Below, piece by piece: positions 1 through 10,975 of a DNA stretch of 64,000 bases. A model generated the notes under the pieces. It was not told the origin of the DNA. It did no database searches and saw nothing but the letters and a program-made list of their open reading frames with translations. The position numbers were made by a program, and so were the translations under genes. The DNA comes from Pseudomonas japonica (lineage in GTDB: Bacteria; Pseudomonadota; Gammaproteobacteria; Pseudomonadales; Pseudomonadaceae), in NCBI RefSeq assembly GCF_013522925.1, contig NZ_JAAMQU010000002.1, positions 124,001 through 188,000 on the forward strand, given 5' to 3'. Each line of letters starts with the position of its first letter. The stretch's first letter is position 1.

Positions 1-486
1 GTGGCAGACCAGACCAACCTGCTGTCCCTTAACGCAGCGATCGAGGCCGAGAAAGCAGGCGAATACGGGCGCGGCTTCGCTGTTGTCGCGACCGAAGTGC
101 GCCGGCTGGCCGACCAGACCGCCGTGGCGACCTACGACATCGAACAGATGGTGCGTGAGATCCAGTCAGCGGTTTCGGCGGGCGTGATGGGCATGGACAA
201 GTTCTCGGAGGAAGTACGCCGCGGGATGCTTGAAGTACAACAAGTGGGAGAGCAACTGAACCAGATCATCCATCAGGTACAGGCGCTGGCGCCCCGGGTA
301 CTCATGGTCAATGAAGGCATGCAGGCCCAGGCCACGGGCGCTGAGCAGATCAACCATGCGCTGGCGCAGCTGAGCGATGCCAGCAGCCAGACCGTCGACT
401 CGTTGCGCCAGGCCAGCGCGGCCATCGACGAACTGAGCCAGGTCGCCGCAGGCTTGCGCGGCGGCGTGTCGCGTTTCCGAGTGTAA
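1..486 (+). CDS. wspA: WspA, methyl-accepting chemotaxis protein, C-terminal part (5' end outside window)
   Basis: The open frame runs in from the left edge, so only the last 161 residues are visible. They contain the chemoreceptor signalling hairpin tip ([27 protein letters not shown] is the family signature region) and the following coiled coil, ending in GVSRFRV. WspA is the membrane receptor that activates the WspE kinase when cells grow on a surface. The stop codon overlaps the wspB start by one base, and six wsp genes follow in the order known from P. aeruginosa and P. fluorescens, which is the main reason for calling it WspA and not another receptor. The sensor and membrane portions cannot be assessed. 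Confidence 0.93.
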   Translation: MADQTNLLSLNAAIEAEKAGEYGRGFAVVATEVRRLADQTAVATYDIEQMVREIQSAVSAGVMGMDKFSEEVRRGMLEVQQVGEQLNQIIHQVQALAPRVLMVNEGMQAQATGAEQINHALAQLSDASSQTVDSLRQASAAIDELSQVAAGLRGGVSRFRV

Positions 487-1010
487 TGGCCAGCACGCGC
501 ATGAACGCTCCCGGCGCACCGACCGGCAAGCTGGCCGGCACGTTGTTTTTGTTGTTCACCCTTGGCGAACAACGCTTCGCGCTGCCTGCGCGTGCCGTAG
601 TGGAGGTGTTGCCGCTGCTGCCACTCAAGCCCGTGCCCCAGGCGCCGGCATGGGTAGGTGGTGTGTTCGCCTACCGTGGCAAGGTTGTTCCGGTGATCGA
701 CATGCGCGCATTGGCCCTGGGCGAACCGGCGGTACGCCGTACCAGTACTCGCATAGTGCTGGTGAACTACCAGCAGGGCCTGTGCCTGGGGTTGGTGCTG
801 GAGCATGTAAGCGAAACGCTGCGCTGCGACCCGTCTGAATTCAAGCCCTATGGGCTGGCCAACCCCGAAGCGCGGTACCTGGGGCCCATCCGGGAAGACG
901 CCCGTGGGCTATTGCAGTGGATCACCGTGGACGAGCTGTTGGATGAGCGCGCGCAAGCCCTGTTGTATGCCCCGGGTAACGCGGCCTTGCTCGACGGGGA
1001 GGGCGCCTGA
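486..1010 (+). CDS. wspB: WspB, CheW-like adaptor
   Basis: A 174-residue protein with a single CheW fold (about residues 15-160), seen in FTLGEQRFALPARAVVEVLPL and GVFAYRGKVVPVIDMRAL. It couples the receptor WspA to the hybrid kinase WspE. The ATG overlaps the wspA TAA (TAATG), implying translational coupling. A second CheW-like gene, wspD, lies two genes downstream, as is normal for Wsp operons. The assignment rests on the domain plus the position. Confidence 0.93.
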   Translation: MASTRMNAPGAPTGKLAGTLFLLFTLGEQRFALPARAVVEVLPLLPLKPVPQAPAWVGGVFAYRGKVVPVIDMRALALGEPAVRRTSTRIVLVNYQQGLCLGLVLEHVSETLRCDPSEFKPYGLANPEARYLGPIREDARGLLQWITVDELLDERAQALLYAPGNAALLDGEGA

Positions 1011-1012
1011 GC

Positions 1013-2260
1013 ATGGACCGGCGCTTCCTCGACTTCCTGTACCAGCGCATCGGCCTGGACGCTGCCTCGGTGGGCCCGGCGATGATCGAGCGTGTAGTGC
1101 GTCAGCGGCAGGCAGCGTTGGGGCTGGCCGCGCTAGAAGCCTATTGGGCACTGCTGAGCAGCGACGACGCGGAGCAGCAGGCGTTGATCGAGGCGGTGAT
1201 CGTTCCGGAAACCTGGTTCATGCGTTACCCCGAGTCCTTCGCCGCCTTTGGCCGCCTGGCGAGGGCACGCTGGCACGAGCTGGGCGGCGCACGGCCGCTG
1301 CGCGTGTTGAGCCTGCCGTGCTCTACGGGCGAGGAGCCGTATTCGCTGGCCATGGCGTTGTTCGACGCCGGGTTGTCAGCGTCCGCCTTTGTGATCCACG
1401 CGGTGGACGTGAGCCCGCAGTCACTGGCCAAGGCACGCCGCGGCCTGTATGGCCGCAATTCCTTCCGAGGGGACTACAAGGCTTTCCAGGCGCGTTATTT
1501 CACCGCCACCCCCGAGGGGCATCACGTGCAGCCCCGGTTGCTGGAACAGATCCACCTGCAGCCCGGTAACATACTCGACCCCTTGTTGCTGGCCGGGGAA
1601 CAACCCTATGATTTCGTGTTCTGCCGCAACTTGCTGATCTATTTCGATGTGCCAACCCAACAGCAAGCGGTCAACGCCTTGAAAGCCTTCACCCGCGAGG
1701 ACGGCGTGCTGTTCATCGGGCCGGCGGAAGGTAGCCTGTTGGCCTCCAACGGCATGCGCCCGTTGGGGCTGGCGCAGGCGTTTGCTTTTGTACGCCAGCC
1801 AGAGCCCGCGCAGGCCCCGAGGCTGACCACGCCGTTACCGCTGCCGGTCCCCCGACCGGCGCCGCGCCCCACTCCAGTAACCGTGACGATGGCGCCCGTG
1901 CCTCGCCCTGTGCCGCCGGCAGCCCCGGTTGTCGAAGCAGCAGGCTCCGCCGCTTTGCTGGCGCAGATCGCCGCCCTGGCCGATGCCGGCAAAAGCGCCG
2001 AGGCGCGCGCGGCGTGCGAGCGCTACCTCAAGGACCACCCGCCCCAGGCCCAGGTGTTTTATTGGCTGGGCCTGTTGAGCGATGCGGGTGGGAATGCGCT
2101 CGAGGCGCAGAATTTCTATCGCAAGGCCCTGTACCTGGAGCCACAGCACCCTGAAGCGCTGGCGCACCTGGCCATGCTGCTGGCCGCCCGCGGTGATGCC
2201 GAAGGTGCCCGGCGGTTGCAGGCGCGTGCCACCCGCGCATTGAAGGAGCCCAAGGCATGA
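1013..2260 (+). CDS. wspC: WspC, CheR-type methyltransferase with C-terminal TPR region
   Basis: A 415-residue protein. The N-terminal two thirds are a CheR S-adenosylmethionine-dependent receptor methyltransferase: SLPCSTGEEPYSLAM is the SAM-binding motif, and FCRNLLIYFD is the characteristic CheR motif. A proline-rich linker (about residues 265-305, many PxP) leads to a tetratricopeptide-like tail (about 310-410, with FYWLGLLSDAGGNALEAQNF). It should methylate WspA and so set the activity of the pathway, opposed by WspF. It starts two bases after wspB stops, behind a GGGGAGGG ribosome-binding site. Confidence 0.94.
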   Translation: MDRRFLDFLYQRIGLDAASVGPAMIERVVRQRQAALGLAALEAYWALLSSDDAEQQALIEAVIVPETWFMRYPESFAAFGRLARARWHELGGARPLRVLSLPCSTGEEPYSLAMALFDAGLSASAFVIHAVDVSPQSLAKARRGLYGRNSFRGDYKAFQARYFTATPEGHHVQPRLLEQIHLQPGNILDPLLLAGEQPYDFVFCRNLLIYFDVPTQQQAVNALKAFTREDGVLFIGPAEGSLLASNGMRPLGLAQAFAFVRQPEPAQAPRLTTPLPLPVPRPAPRPTPVTVTMAPVPRPVPPAAPVVEAAGSAALLAQIAALADAGKSAEARAACERYLKDHPPQAQVFYWLGLLSDAGGNALEAQNFYRKALYLEPQHPEALAHLAMLLAARGDAEGARRLQARATRALKEPKA

Positions 2261-2940
2261 GCGACCAACAGCGGCCCGGCTTGACCTATTCGGCCGACGG
2301 CGCGGCGGTCACCTTCGACGCCTGCTGGAAGACCATTGGCGTGCGCGGCGACAGCTCCTGCCCGCGGTTGGCGGAATACGTGCGCTGCCTGAATTGCCCG
2401 GTGTTCGCCGACGCCGCCACGCTGCTGCTGGACCGCTACAGCCTGCAGCGTGAGCCCGGCGAACTGGTCTACCCCGAGGCCCCCGTAGCCGTTCCGTCAC
2501 GCTCGCTGGTGGTGTTCCGTATCGCTGGTGAATGGCTGGGCCTGGCCACGCGCTGCCTGGTAGAAGTGGCGCCCAGCCAGCCGGTGCATTCCGTGCCGCA
2601 TCAGCGTTCCCGTACCCTCATGGGCGTGGCCAACGTGCGCGGCGCGCTGGTGCCCTGCATCGCGCTCGGTCAACTGCTGGGCATTGAAACGGGGCAGGCT
2701 GCAGCGGCCAGCGGGAGAGTGGTGCCGCGCTTGCTGATTCTGGCCGCGCAAGGAGGGTCTGTGGTGGTGCCGGTGGACGAGGTCGATGGCATCCGTCGCT
2801 TCGATGAGCACCTGATCGAAGCGGGTGCCGGCCCTCAAAGCAGCCGCTTCACCCTCTCCGTGCTCGCCGATGGGCCCCGCACCTTGCGGGTGCTGGACGA
2901 GCAGGCATTGATGGTGGCGATCACCCGGAGCCTCACATGA
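2257..2940 (+). CDS. wspD: WspD, CheW-like adaptor
   Basis: A 227-residue CheW-domain protein. The N-terminal 70 residues are not CheW-like and contain four cysteines (C23, C35, C43, C47 region: FDACWKTIGVRGDSSCPRL and RCLNCPVF), a feature seen in WspD proteins. The CheW fold follows (VFRIAGEWLGLATRCLVEVAP, MGVANVRGALVPCIAL). It is a second coupling protein beside WspB. The gene overlaps both wspC (ATGA) and wspE by four bases. Confidence 0.92.
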   Translation: MSDQQRPGLTYSADGAAVTFDACWKTIGVRGDSSCPRLAEYVRCLNCPVFADAATLLLDRYSLQREPGELVYPEAPVAVPSRSLVVFRIAGEWLGLATRCLVEVAPSQPVHSVPHQRSRTLMGVANVRGALVPCIALGQLLGIETGQAAAASGRVVPRLLILAAQGGSVVVPVDEVDGIRRFDEHLIEAGAGPQSSRFTLSVLADGPRTLRVLDEQALMVAITRSLT

Positions 2941-5210
2941 CCCCCGAGCAAATGCGCGACGCCTCCATGCTGGAACTCTTCGCGCTCGAAGCCGAAGGGC
3001 AGACCAGCGTGCTGAGCGCAGGCCTGCTGGCGCTGGAGCGCAACCCCCGTGACCCTGCGCAGTTGGAGGCCTGCATGCGAGCGGCCCATTCGCTCAAGGG
3101 TGCCGCCCGGATCGTGGGGGTGGATGCGGGTGTGCAGGTTGCTCATGTGATGGAGGACTGTCTGGTTGCCGCTCAGGCCGGGGATTTGATACTGGGCGCC
3201 GACCACATCGACGCCTTGCTCCAGGGCACGGACCTGCTCATGCGCATTGCGGTCCCGGACAAAGCGCCCGGCGCTGCGGATATCCAGGCGTTCATGGCGC
3301 AGCTGGCAGTCGCGCTCGATCCAGCCTCGGCGCCTGCCGCTGCGCAGCTCACGCCACCACCGGCAAGCGAGCCGCCGCCCGCAGAAATAGCCGCAAGCCC
3401 GGTGCCGCTAGCCCTGGAAGAGCCCGCTCCGGATGCGGCAGGGCCACGCCGCAGTAACGAAGGTGAGCGGGTGCTGCGGGTGACCGCCGAGCGGCTCAAC
3501 GCATTACTGGACCTGGCCAGCAAAGCCATGGTTGAAACCCAACGGCTCAAGCCGTACCTGGCAACCCTGCAGCGGCTCAAGCGCATGCAAGCGCAAAGCC
3601 TGCGCGCGTTGGATGATCTGAAGGACAGCCTCGACGCCGGCCAGCCCATGGAAGACGTTCGCGCCGCCCTGGCTCAGGCGCGGACGATGCTGGGGGAAAC
3701 CCAGCGGGTGCTGCTAGGCCAGGCGACCGAGCTGGACGATTACGGCTGGGACGCCGCTCAACGTGCACAACAGCTGTATGACACCGCCCTGGCGTGCCGC
3801 ATGCGGCCATTCGCTGACGTGTTGAACGGCCAGGCGCGCATGGTCCGGGACCTCGGCCGCAGCCTCGGCAAGCAAGTGCGGCTGGAAGTAGAGGGCGAAA
3901 AAACCCAGGTCGACCGAGATGTACTTGAGCGGCTGGAAGGCCCGCTTACTCACCTGCTACGCAATGCCGTTGACCACGGGATTGAAGCACCGCAAGCCCG
4001 GGTGCTCGCCGGCAAGCCCGCCGAAGGCACACTACGGTTACGCGCGTCGCACCGCGCCGGGCACTTGTTGCTGGAGCTGGCCGATGACGGTGCCGGTGTG
4101 GACCTGGCGCGCTTGCGCCAAAGCGTGGTGCAGCGGCAGTTGGCCCCGGCCGAGACGGTGGACCGGTTGAGCGAAGAGGAACTGCTCGCGTTCCTGTTCC
4201 TGCCAGCCTTCAGCCTGCGCGATACCGTCACCGAAGTCTCTGGTCGCGGCGTGGGCCTGGATGCCGTGCAACACATGGTGCGTGACCTGCGTGGTTCAGT
4301 CGAGATGACCCAGGCGAGCGGGCAGGGGAGCCGCTTCCTCGTTGAAGTGCCGCTCACCTTGTCGGTGGTGCGCAGCCTTGTCGTCGATGTGGGAGGCGAA
4401 GCCTACGCCTTCCCCCTGGCTCATATCGAACACAGCCTGGCGCTGGCACCGGGCGATATCGTTCAGCTTGAAGGCCGCCAGCACTTCTTTCATCAAGGCC
4501 AGCAGGTGGGCCTGGTCGCCGCCAGCCAGTTGCTTCAACGCCCCGCCGCGCAGCATGCGGGAGGCAGCATTCGCGTGGTTGTGGTGCGCGAGCGCGATGC
4601 GCTCTACGGCATCGCGGTCGAACGTTTCATCGGCGAGCGGGTGCTGGCGGTACTGCCGCTGGATTCACGCCTGGGCAAGGTTCAGGACATCTCCGCCGGG
4701 GCTTTGCTGGACGACGGCTCGGTGGTGCTGATCATCGACGTGGAAGACATGGTGCGTTCAGTGGACAAGCTGCTGAGCACGGGCCGGTTGGAGCGCATCG
4801 ACAATATGGCCGAAGGCGGCCGGCAACGCACGGGCAAGCGAGTGCTGGTGGTGGACGACTCCCTCACGGTACGCGAATTGCAGCGCAAGCTGCTGGTGGC
4901 GGCCGGCTACGAAGTGGCGGTTGCCGTGGATGGCATGGATGGCTGGAACGCCTTGCGCAGCGAACCGTTCGACCTGCTGATCACTGACATCGACATGCCA
5001 CGCATGGACGGCATCGAACTGGTCACACTGCTGCGTCGCGATGCCCGCCTGAGCGCGCTTCCGGTCATGGTGGTGTCCTACAAGGATCGCGAGGAAGACC
5101 GCCAGCGTGGACTCGAGGCCGGGGCCGACTACTATTTGGCAAAAGCCAGCTTCCATGACGACGCGTTGCTCGATGCGGTCGCCGAGCTGATCGGAGGAGT
5201 CGAGGGATGA
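2937..5210 (+). CDS. wspE: WspE, hybrid CheA-type histidine kinase with receiver domain
   Basis: A 757-residue hybrid kinase. The N-terminal Hpt domain carries the phospho-accepting His51 (AAHSLKGAARIVG). An Ala/Pro-rich linker (about 125-175) precedes the dimerisation and ATP-binding domains (N-box HLLRNAVDHGIEAP, G-box SGRGVGLDAV) and a CheW-like regulatory domain. A C-terminal receiver domain spans about 633-750, with DD near its start and the phospho-accepting Asp684 in LLITDIDMPRMDG. It should phosphorylate WspF and the diguanylate cyclase WspR. ATGA overlaps join it to wspD and wspF. Confidence 0.95.
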   Translation: MTPEQMRDASMLELFALEAEGQTSVLSAGLLALERNPRDPAQLEACMRAAHSLKGAARIVGVDAGVQVAHVMEDCLVAAQAGDLILGADHIDALLQGTDLLMRIAVPDKAPGAADIQAFMAQLAVALDPASAPAAAQLTPPPASEPPPAEIAASPVPLALEEPAPDAAGPRRSNEGERVLRVTAERLNALLDLASKAMVETQRLKPYLATLQRLKRMQAQSLRALDDLKDSLDAGQPMEDVRAALAQARTMLGETQRVLLGQATELDDYGWDAAQRAQQLYDTALACRMRPFADVLNGQARMVRDLGRSLGKQVRLEVEGEKTQVDRDVLERLEGPLTHLLRNAVDHGIEAPQARVLAGKPAEGTLRLRASHRAGHLLLELADDGAGVDLARLRQSVVQRQLAPAETVDRLSEEELLAFLFLPAFSLRDTVTEVSGRGVGLDAVQHMVRDLRGSVEMTQASGQGSRFLVEVPLTLSVVRSLVVDVGGEAYAFPLAHIEHSLALAPGDIVQLEGRQHFFHQGQQVGLVAASQLLQRPAAQHAGGSIRVVVVRERDALYGIAVERFIGERVLAVLPLDSRLGKVQDISAGALLDDGSVVLIIDVEDMVRSVDKLLSTGRLERIDNMAEGGRQRTGKRVLVVDDSLTVRELQRKLLVAAGYEVAVAVDGMDGWNALRSEPFDLLITDIDMPRMDGIELVTLLRRDARLSALPVMVVSYKDREEDRQRGLEAGADYYLAKASFHDDALLDAVAELIGGVEG

Positions 5211-6217
5211 GGGTGGCGATTGTCAACGACATGCCGATGGCGGTAGAAGCGCTGCGCCGCGCGCTGGCCTACGACCCGGCCCATGAAATCATCTGGGTGG
5301 CCGGGGATGGGGAAGAAGCCGTGCGCCGCTGCGCCGAGGACCGGCCCGATGTACTGCTGATGGACCTGATCATGCCGAAAATGGACGGCGTGGAGGCTAC
5401 CCGGCAGATCATGGCCAGCACGCCCTGCGCCATTGTGATCGTGACCGTGGACCGCGAGCAGAACGTGCACCGGGTATTCGAAGCCATGGGCTATGGCGCG
5501 TTGGACGTAGTCGATACCCCGGCGGTTGGCGCAGGAAACGGGCGAGAGGCCGCCGCGCCGCTGTTGCGCAAGATCGTCAATATCGGTTGGCTGATCGGCC
5601 CGCGGGGTGCCCCTGCCAAACGTCCGCCGGTCGCGCGGCCCCAGGGCGGCCAACCGCAGGGGCTGGTGGCTATCGGTTCCTCCGCGGGCGGGCCGGCGGC
5701 ACTGGAAACGCTGCTCAAGGGCCTGCCGGCCGACCTTCCCGCAGCGCTGGTGCTGGTTCAGCACGTGGACGAGGTGTTTGCCGCAGGCATGGCCGACTGG
5801 CTGGCCACGGCGTCCCGCCGCCCCGTGAGGCTTGCGCGCGACGGCGACCGACCACAACCGGGCGATGTGCTGCTGGCGGGGACCAACAATCACCTGCGCC
5901 TGACCCGCGACGGTACCCTGACCTATACCGCCGAGCCGGTGGACGAAATCTACCGGCCATCGATCAACGTCTTTTTCGAAAGCGTTGCTCGCTACTGGCA
6001 GGGCAGCGCGGTGGGTGTGCTACTCACTGGCATGGGGCGCGACGGCGCGCAGGGGCTAAAGGCCATGCGCGAACGAGGCCACCTCACCATTGCCCAGGAT
6101 CAACAAAGCTGCGCGGTGTTCGGGATGCCCAAGGCCGCGATAGCGATTGACGCAGCAGTGGAGGTGCGGCCACTGGAGCGCATCGCTTCACGCTTGATGG
6201 AAACTTTCGCACTATGA
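5207..6217 (+). CDS. wspF: WspF, CheB-type methylesterase response regulator
   Basis: A 336-residue CheB homologue. The N-terminal receiver domain has the acceptor Asp in [13 protein letters not shown]. The C-terminal methylesterase has its Ser-His-Asp residues in [20 protein letters not shown] and [10 protein letters not shown]. It removes methyl groups from WspA and so turns the pathway down. In other pseudomonads loss of wspF locks WspR on and gives wrinkly colonies. All catalytic motifs here look intact, so the system should be wild-type. Confidence 0.95.
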   Translation: MRVAIVNDMPMAVEALRRALAYDPAHEIIWVAGDGEEAVRRCAEDRPDVLLMDLIMPKMDGVEATRQIMASTPCAIVIVTVDREQNVHRVFEAMGYGALDVVDTPAVGAGNGREAAAPLLRKIVNIGWLIGPRGAPAKRPPVARPQGGQPQGLVAIGSSAGGPAALETLLKGLPADLPAALVLVQHVDEVFAAGMADWLATASRRPVRLARDGDRPQPGDVLLAGTNNHLRLTRDGTLTYTAEPVDEIYRPSINVFFESVARYWQGSAVGVLLTGMGRDGAQGLKAMRERGHLTIAQDQQSCAVFGMPKAAIAIDAAVEVRPLERIASRLMETFAL

Positions 6218-6269
6218 ACAAACGGAACGGGCCACGCCGGCACACAGGCAGTATTCAGGTGAAAACGCA

Positions 6270-7277
6270 ATGATTGATCTGCAGATCGAGCAGTACAGGT
6301 CCACCGATGAAAACAAGGCCATGGTGTTGCTGGTGGATGACCAGGCGATGATCGGGGAAGCCGTGCGGCGCAGCCTGGCGGCCGAACTCAACATCGACTT
6401 CCACTTTTGCGCCGACCCCCACCAGGCGATCGCCAACGCCGTGCGCATTCGCCCCACGGTCATCCTTCAGGACCTGGTAATGCCCGGCCTGGATGGCCTT
6501 ACGCTGGTGCGCGAATACCGTAACCATCCCTCTACCCGGGACATCCCGATCATCGTGCTTTCCACCAAGGAAGACGCGGTGGTCAAGAGCGCTGCCTTCG
6601 CCGCGGGCGCCAACGACTACCTGGTCAAACTGCCCGACACGATCGAGCTGATCGCGCGCATTCGCTACCACTCCCGTTCGTACCTCACGCTCCTGCAGCG
6701 CGACGAGGCTTATCGGGCACTGCGGGTAAGCCAGCAGCAGTTGCTGGATACCAACCTGGTGTTGCAGCGGCTGATGAACTCAGACGGCCTTACCGGGCTG
6801 TCCAATCGCCGGCATTTCGATGAGTACCTTGAGCTGGAGTGGCGCCGTGCCATGCGCGATCAAACTCAGCTGTCGCTGCTGATGATCGATGTGGACTACT
6901 TCAAGGCCTACAACGACAACTTCGGCCACCTGGAAGGGGACGAAGCCCTGCGCAAAGTGGCGGACGCCATCCGTGACTGCTCCAGCCGCTCCAGCGACCT
7001 CCCGGCCCGCTATGGCGGCGAGGAGTTCGCGCTGGTGCTGCCAAGCACGTCCCCGGCCGGCGCGCGGCTGGTGGCCGAGAAACTGCGGCAGAGCATTGCG
7101 GCGCTGGGCATCTGGCATAACGCCCCGGAGCCTGCCTCGCCACTGACGGTGAGCATCGGCCTGGCCACCATGACGCCTGCGCCAGGCACCCACTGCCGGT
7201 TGCTCATTCTTGCCGCCGACAAAGGCCTTTACATGGCCAAGCACAGCGGGCGCAATCAGGTGGTGGTCGCCGATTGA
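6270..7277 (+). CDS. wspR: WspR, response regulator diguanylate cyclase
   Basis: A 335-residue protein with an N-terminal receiver domain (acceptor Asp68 in [12 protein letters not shown]), a helical stalk, and a GGDEF domain with the active-site variant GGEEF at 249-253. Five residues upstream is the RxxD inhibitory site (R240-D243), which allows product inhibition by c-di-GMP. Phosphorylated WspR makes c-di-GMP and promotes biofilm matrix production. It starts 52 bases after wspF, behind AGGTG. It is the output of the operon. Confidence 0.96.
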   Translation: MIDLQIEQYRSTDENKAMVLLVDDQAMIGEAVRRSLAAELNIDFHFCADPHQAIANAVRIRPTVILQDLVMPGLDGLTLVREYRNHPSTRDIPIIVLSTKEDAVVKSAAFAAGANDYLVKLPDTIELIARIRYHSRSYLTLLQRDEAYRALRVSQQQLLDTNLVLQRLMNSDGLTGLSNRRHFDEYLELEWRRAMRDQTQLSLLMIDVDYFKAYNDNFGHLEGDEALRKVADAIRDCSSRSSDLPARYGGEEFALVLPSTSPAGARLVAEKLRQSIAALGIWHNAPEPASPLTVSIGLATMTPAPGTHCRLLILAADKGLYMAKHSGRNQVVVAD

Positions 7278-7327
7278 CCAGTGCAACCGGGCGTAAGCCC
7301 GGGAATGAACACGCAAGCGCTGCATGC

Positions 7328-7333
7328 TATACT
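7328..7333 (+). promoter_or_regulatory. Possible -10 element for prfB
   Basis: TATACT, 31 bases before the prfB ATG, matches the sigma-70 -10 consensus well. No convincing -35 hexamer lies 16-18 bases upstream. The short palindrome just before it (CCGGGCGTAAGCCCGG, about 7288-7303) could be a wspR terminator or a REP fragment. Confidence 0.35.
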
Positions 7334-7364
7334 CCCCGGCTTTTGACGTGAGTGCGCAGCCGCC

Positions 7365-8460
7365 ATGGAAATCAACCCGATCCTCAACACCATCAAGGAC
7401 CTCAGCGAACGCTCCGAAACCATTCGGAGGTATCTTTGACTACGATCAGAAGGCTGAACGCCTGACCGAAGTCAATCGCGAGCTTGAAGATCCAAACGTT
7501 TGGAACAATCCCGAATACGCCCAGAACCTGGGCCGGGAGCGCTCCACCCTGGCGATCATCGTCAATACCCTGAACGAATTGTCCGGTGGCCTGGCCGATA
7601 GCCGCGAGCTGCTCGACATGGCGGTCGAAGAAGACGACGAAGGCGCGGTCGCCGATGTGGTGAGCGAACTGGAGCGCCTGCGCGGTTCGCTGGAAAAGCT
7701 CGAATTCCGCCGTATGTTCAGCGGCGAAATGGACGCCAACAACGCCTACCTGGACATCCAGGCCGGTTCCGGCGGCACCGAGGCCCAGGACTGGGCGAAC
7801 ATGCTGCTGCGCATGTACCTGCGCTGGGCTGACAAACGCGGCTTCGACACCACCATCATGGAACTGTCCGAAGGCGAAGTGGCCGGTATCAAGGGCGCTA
7901 CCCTGCACATCAAGGGCGAATATGCCTTCGGCTGGCTGCGTACCGAAATCGGCGTGCACCGGCTGGTTCGCAAAAGCCCGTTCGACTCGGGCAACCGTCG
8001 CCATACCTCGTTCACCGCGGTGTTCGTGTCGCCGGAAATCGACGACAACATCGAGATCGAGATCAACCCGGCGGACCTGCGCATCGACACCTACCGCTCC
8101 TCCGGCGCGGGCGGCCAGCACGTAAACACCACCGACTCGGCGGTGCGGATTACCCACGTGCCGACCAACACCGTGGTGAGCTGCCAGAACGAACGCTCCC
8201 AGCACGCCAACAAGGACACCGCCATGAAAATGCTGCGGGCCCGGTTGTACGAGCAGGAAGTGCAGAAGCGCAACGCCGCGTCCCAGGCGCTGGAAGACAG
8301 CAAATCGGATATTGGCTGGGGCCACCAGATCCGCTCCTACGTGCTGGACGCGTCGCGGATCAAAGACCTGCGCACCGGCGTTGAGCGCAGCGACTGCGAC
8401 AAGGTGCTGGACGGTGACCTCGACGAATACCTCGAGGCAAGCCTCAAACAGGGCCTCTGA
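7365..8460 (+). CDS. prfB: Peptide chain release factor 2 (programmed +1 frameshift)
   Basis: The product is made from two frames: 7365-7436 (24 codons, starting MEINPILNT) and 7438-8460, giving 364 residues. The first frame ends at an in-frame TGA (7437-7439) and continues by +1 slippage at CTT-T. The RF2 anticodon-like motif SPF (in RKSPFDSG) and the peptidyl-hydrolysis motif GGQ (SGAGGQHVN) are both present. RF2 terminates translation at UGA and UAA. An ATG-less reading from 7324 in the second frame looks open but lacks the conserved N-terminus. lysS follows on the same strand, as is usual in proteobacteria. Confidence 0.97.
7425..7440 (+). promoter_or_regulatory. prfB programmed +1 frameshift site
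   Basis: The signal reads CGGAGG TAT CTT TGA C. It has an internal Shine-Dalgarno-like GGAGG three bases before the slippery CTT, then an in-frame UGA followed by C. Low RF2 levels let ribosomes pause at UGA and slip forward, so RF2 controls its own synthesis. This is the classic arrangement known from E. coli prfB. Confidence 0.95.
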
Positions 8461-8480
8461 CAGGGCCCGTCGGCCCTGGC

Positions 8481-8596
8481 GGCAAGCTTCAAGTGGCAAG
8501 CTGCAAGCCAGAAGCGACTGGCGTTACGCCGGCTTCTGCCTTGCAGCCCTTGATCTTGCTTTTACTTGCAGCTTGAAGCTTGAAGCTTGAAGCCCC
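8481..8596. repeat. Long imperfect palindromic repeat (copy A)
   Basis: About 115 bases between prfB and lysS built from inverted runs of the unit CAAGCTTCAAG / CTTGAAGCTTG around a central ACGCCGGC. The right arm contains three near-tandem GCTTGAA units. A second member with the same plan and central ACGCCGGC lies at 48807-48922. If transcribed it would form a long hairpin within the prfB-lysS message. Confidence 0.75.
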
Positions 8597-8620
8597 AGAA
8601 AGACTTTTTACGGATGTGAC

Positions 8621-10123
<1,503 letters not shown>

Positions 10124-10139
10124 CTGTACGAAACATCGC

Positions 10140-10180
10140 CTTGTAGGAAGCGGCGGGGCCGGCCATCCGCTTCCTGCAAG
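10140..10180. repeat. REP-like hairpin downstream of lysS
   Basis: CTTGTAGGAAGCGG and CCGCTTCCTGCAAG form 14-base arms with one mismatch around the core CGGGGCCGGCCAT. The same core recurs near 31024 and 56412, which marks it as a REP-family element. It may also end lysS transcripts. Confidence 0.65.
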
Positions 10181-10215
10181 GTGAGCTGCCTCCTGCAGAG
10201 TCGGGAGGCCGGGAT

Positions 10216-10962
10216 ATGGATGGCGACAACCTGAAAGGATCTGAAGTGGAACCCGCAACCGTTTCAACCAGCGCTGCTGGCGTGGCAAGTGCCGTGGCCA
10301 TGAGTGTGCAATACGAGGGGCGCAAGCCCGCCAGGGAGGGCAGCGAACAACGCCGCCAGGCCATCCTCGATGCCGCCATGCGCATTGTTGTGCGCGACGG
10401 CGTGCGCGGCGTGCGCCATCGCGCGGTGGCGGCCGAAGCCGGGGTTCCGCTGTCGGCTACCACTTACTATTTCAAAGACATCGAAGACCTGCTGGCCGAT
10501 ACCTTCGCCCGCTATGTAGAGCGCAGCGCTGCGCACATGGCCAAGCTGTGGGCCAGCAGCGAGGAGATGTTGCGCCAGTTGCTCGCCGCTACCGATCAAA
10601 CGGCCGAAGCGCGCGGTCGCCTGGCCGACGCCATCGCGCGAATGACCGCCGACTACGTGCGCAAGCAGCTGAATACCCGCCGCGATTACCTCATGGCCGA
10701 ACAAGCCTTCCGCCAGGAGGCCCTGCTCACGCCTCGCCTGGCCGGCCTGGTGTTGTCGCACCAACGCATCCTTCACGAAGGGGCTTGCCAGATGCTGCGC
10801 GTATTGGGCTCACGCTGCCCCGAGCAGGACGCACAAGTGTTGACGGCGTTGATCGGGCAGATGGAATATCAGGCGCTGTTGGCCCCCGACCAGGCGGCCG
10901 AAGACACCGGGATGCTCGACATTCTCACCCGCTACATGCACCTGGTACTGGCCGCAGCCTGA
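10216..10962 (+). CDS. TetR-family transcriptional regulator
   Basis: A 248-residue protein with the TetR helix-turn-helix at about residues 45-90 (RQAILDAAMRIVVRDGVRGVRHRAVAAEAGVPLSATTYYF), followed by an all-helical ligand-binding domain. The chosen ATG follows GGGAGG with good spacing. A later ATG at 10300 begins at MSVQYEGR, closer to the conserved part, and is a possible alternative. The ligand is unknown. The downstream lipoprotein starts 13 bases later and could be its target or simply co-transcribed. Confidence 0.85.
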   Translation: MDGDNLKGSEVEPATVSTSAAGVASAVAMSVQYEGRKPAREGSEQRRQAILDAAMRIVVRDGVRGVRHRAVAAEAGVPLSATTYYFKDIEDLLADTFARYVERSAAHMAKLWASSEEMLRQLLAATDQTAEARGRLADAIARMTADYVRKQLNTRRDYLMAEQAFRQEALLTPRLAGLVLSHQRILHEGACQMLRVLGSRCPEQDAQVLTALIGQMEYQALLAPDQAAEDTGMLDILTRYMHLVLAAA

Positions 10963-10975
10963 AGGAGGCCCGGGG

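Noticed and set aside
8481..8596. CRISPR-like array or tandem repeat at the GCTTGAA units
   Set aside because: There are only three short, abutting units without spacers. The structure is a palindrome.
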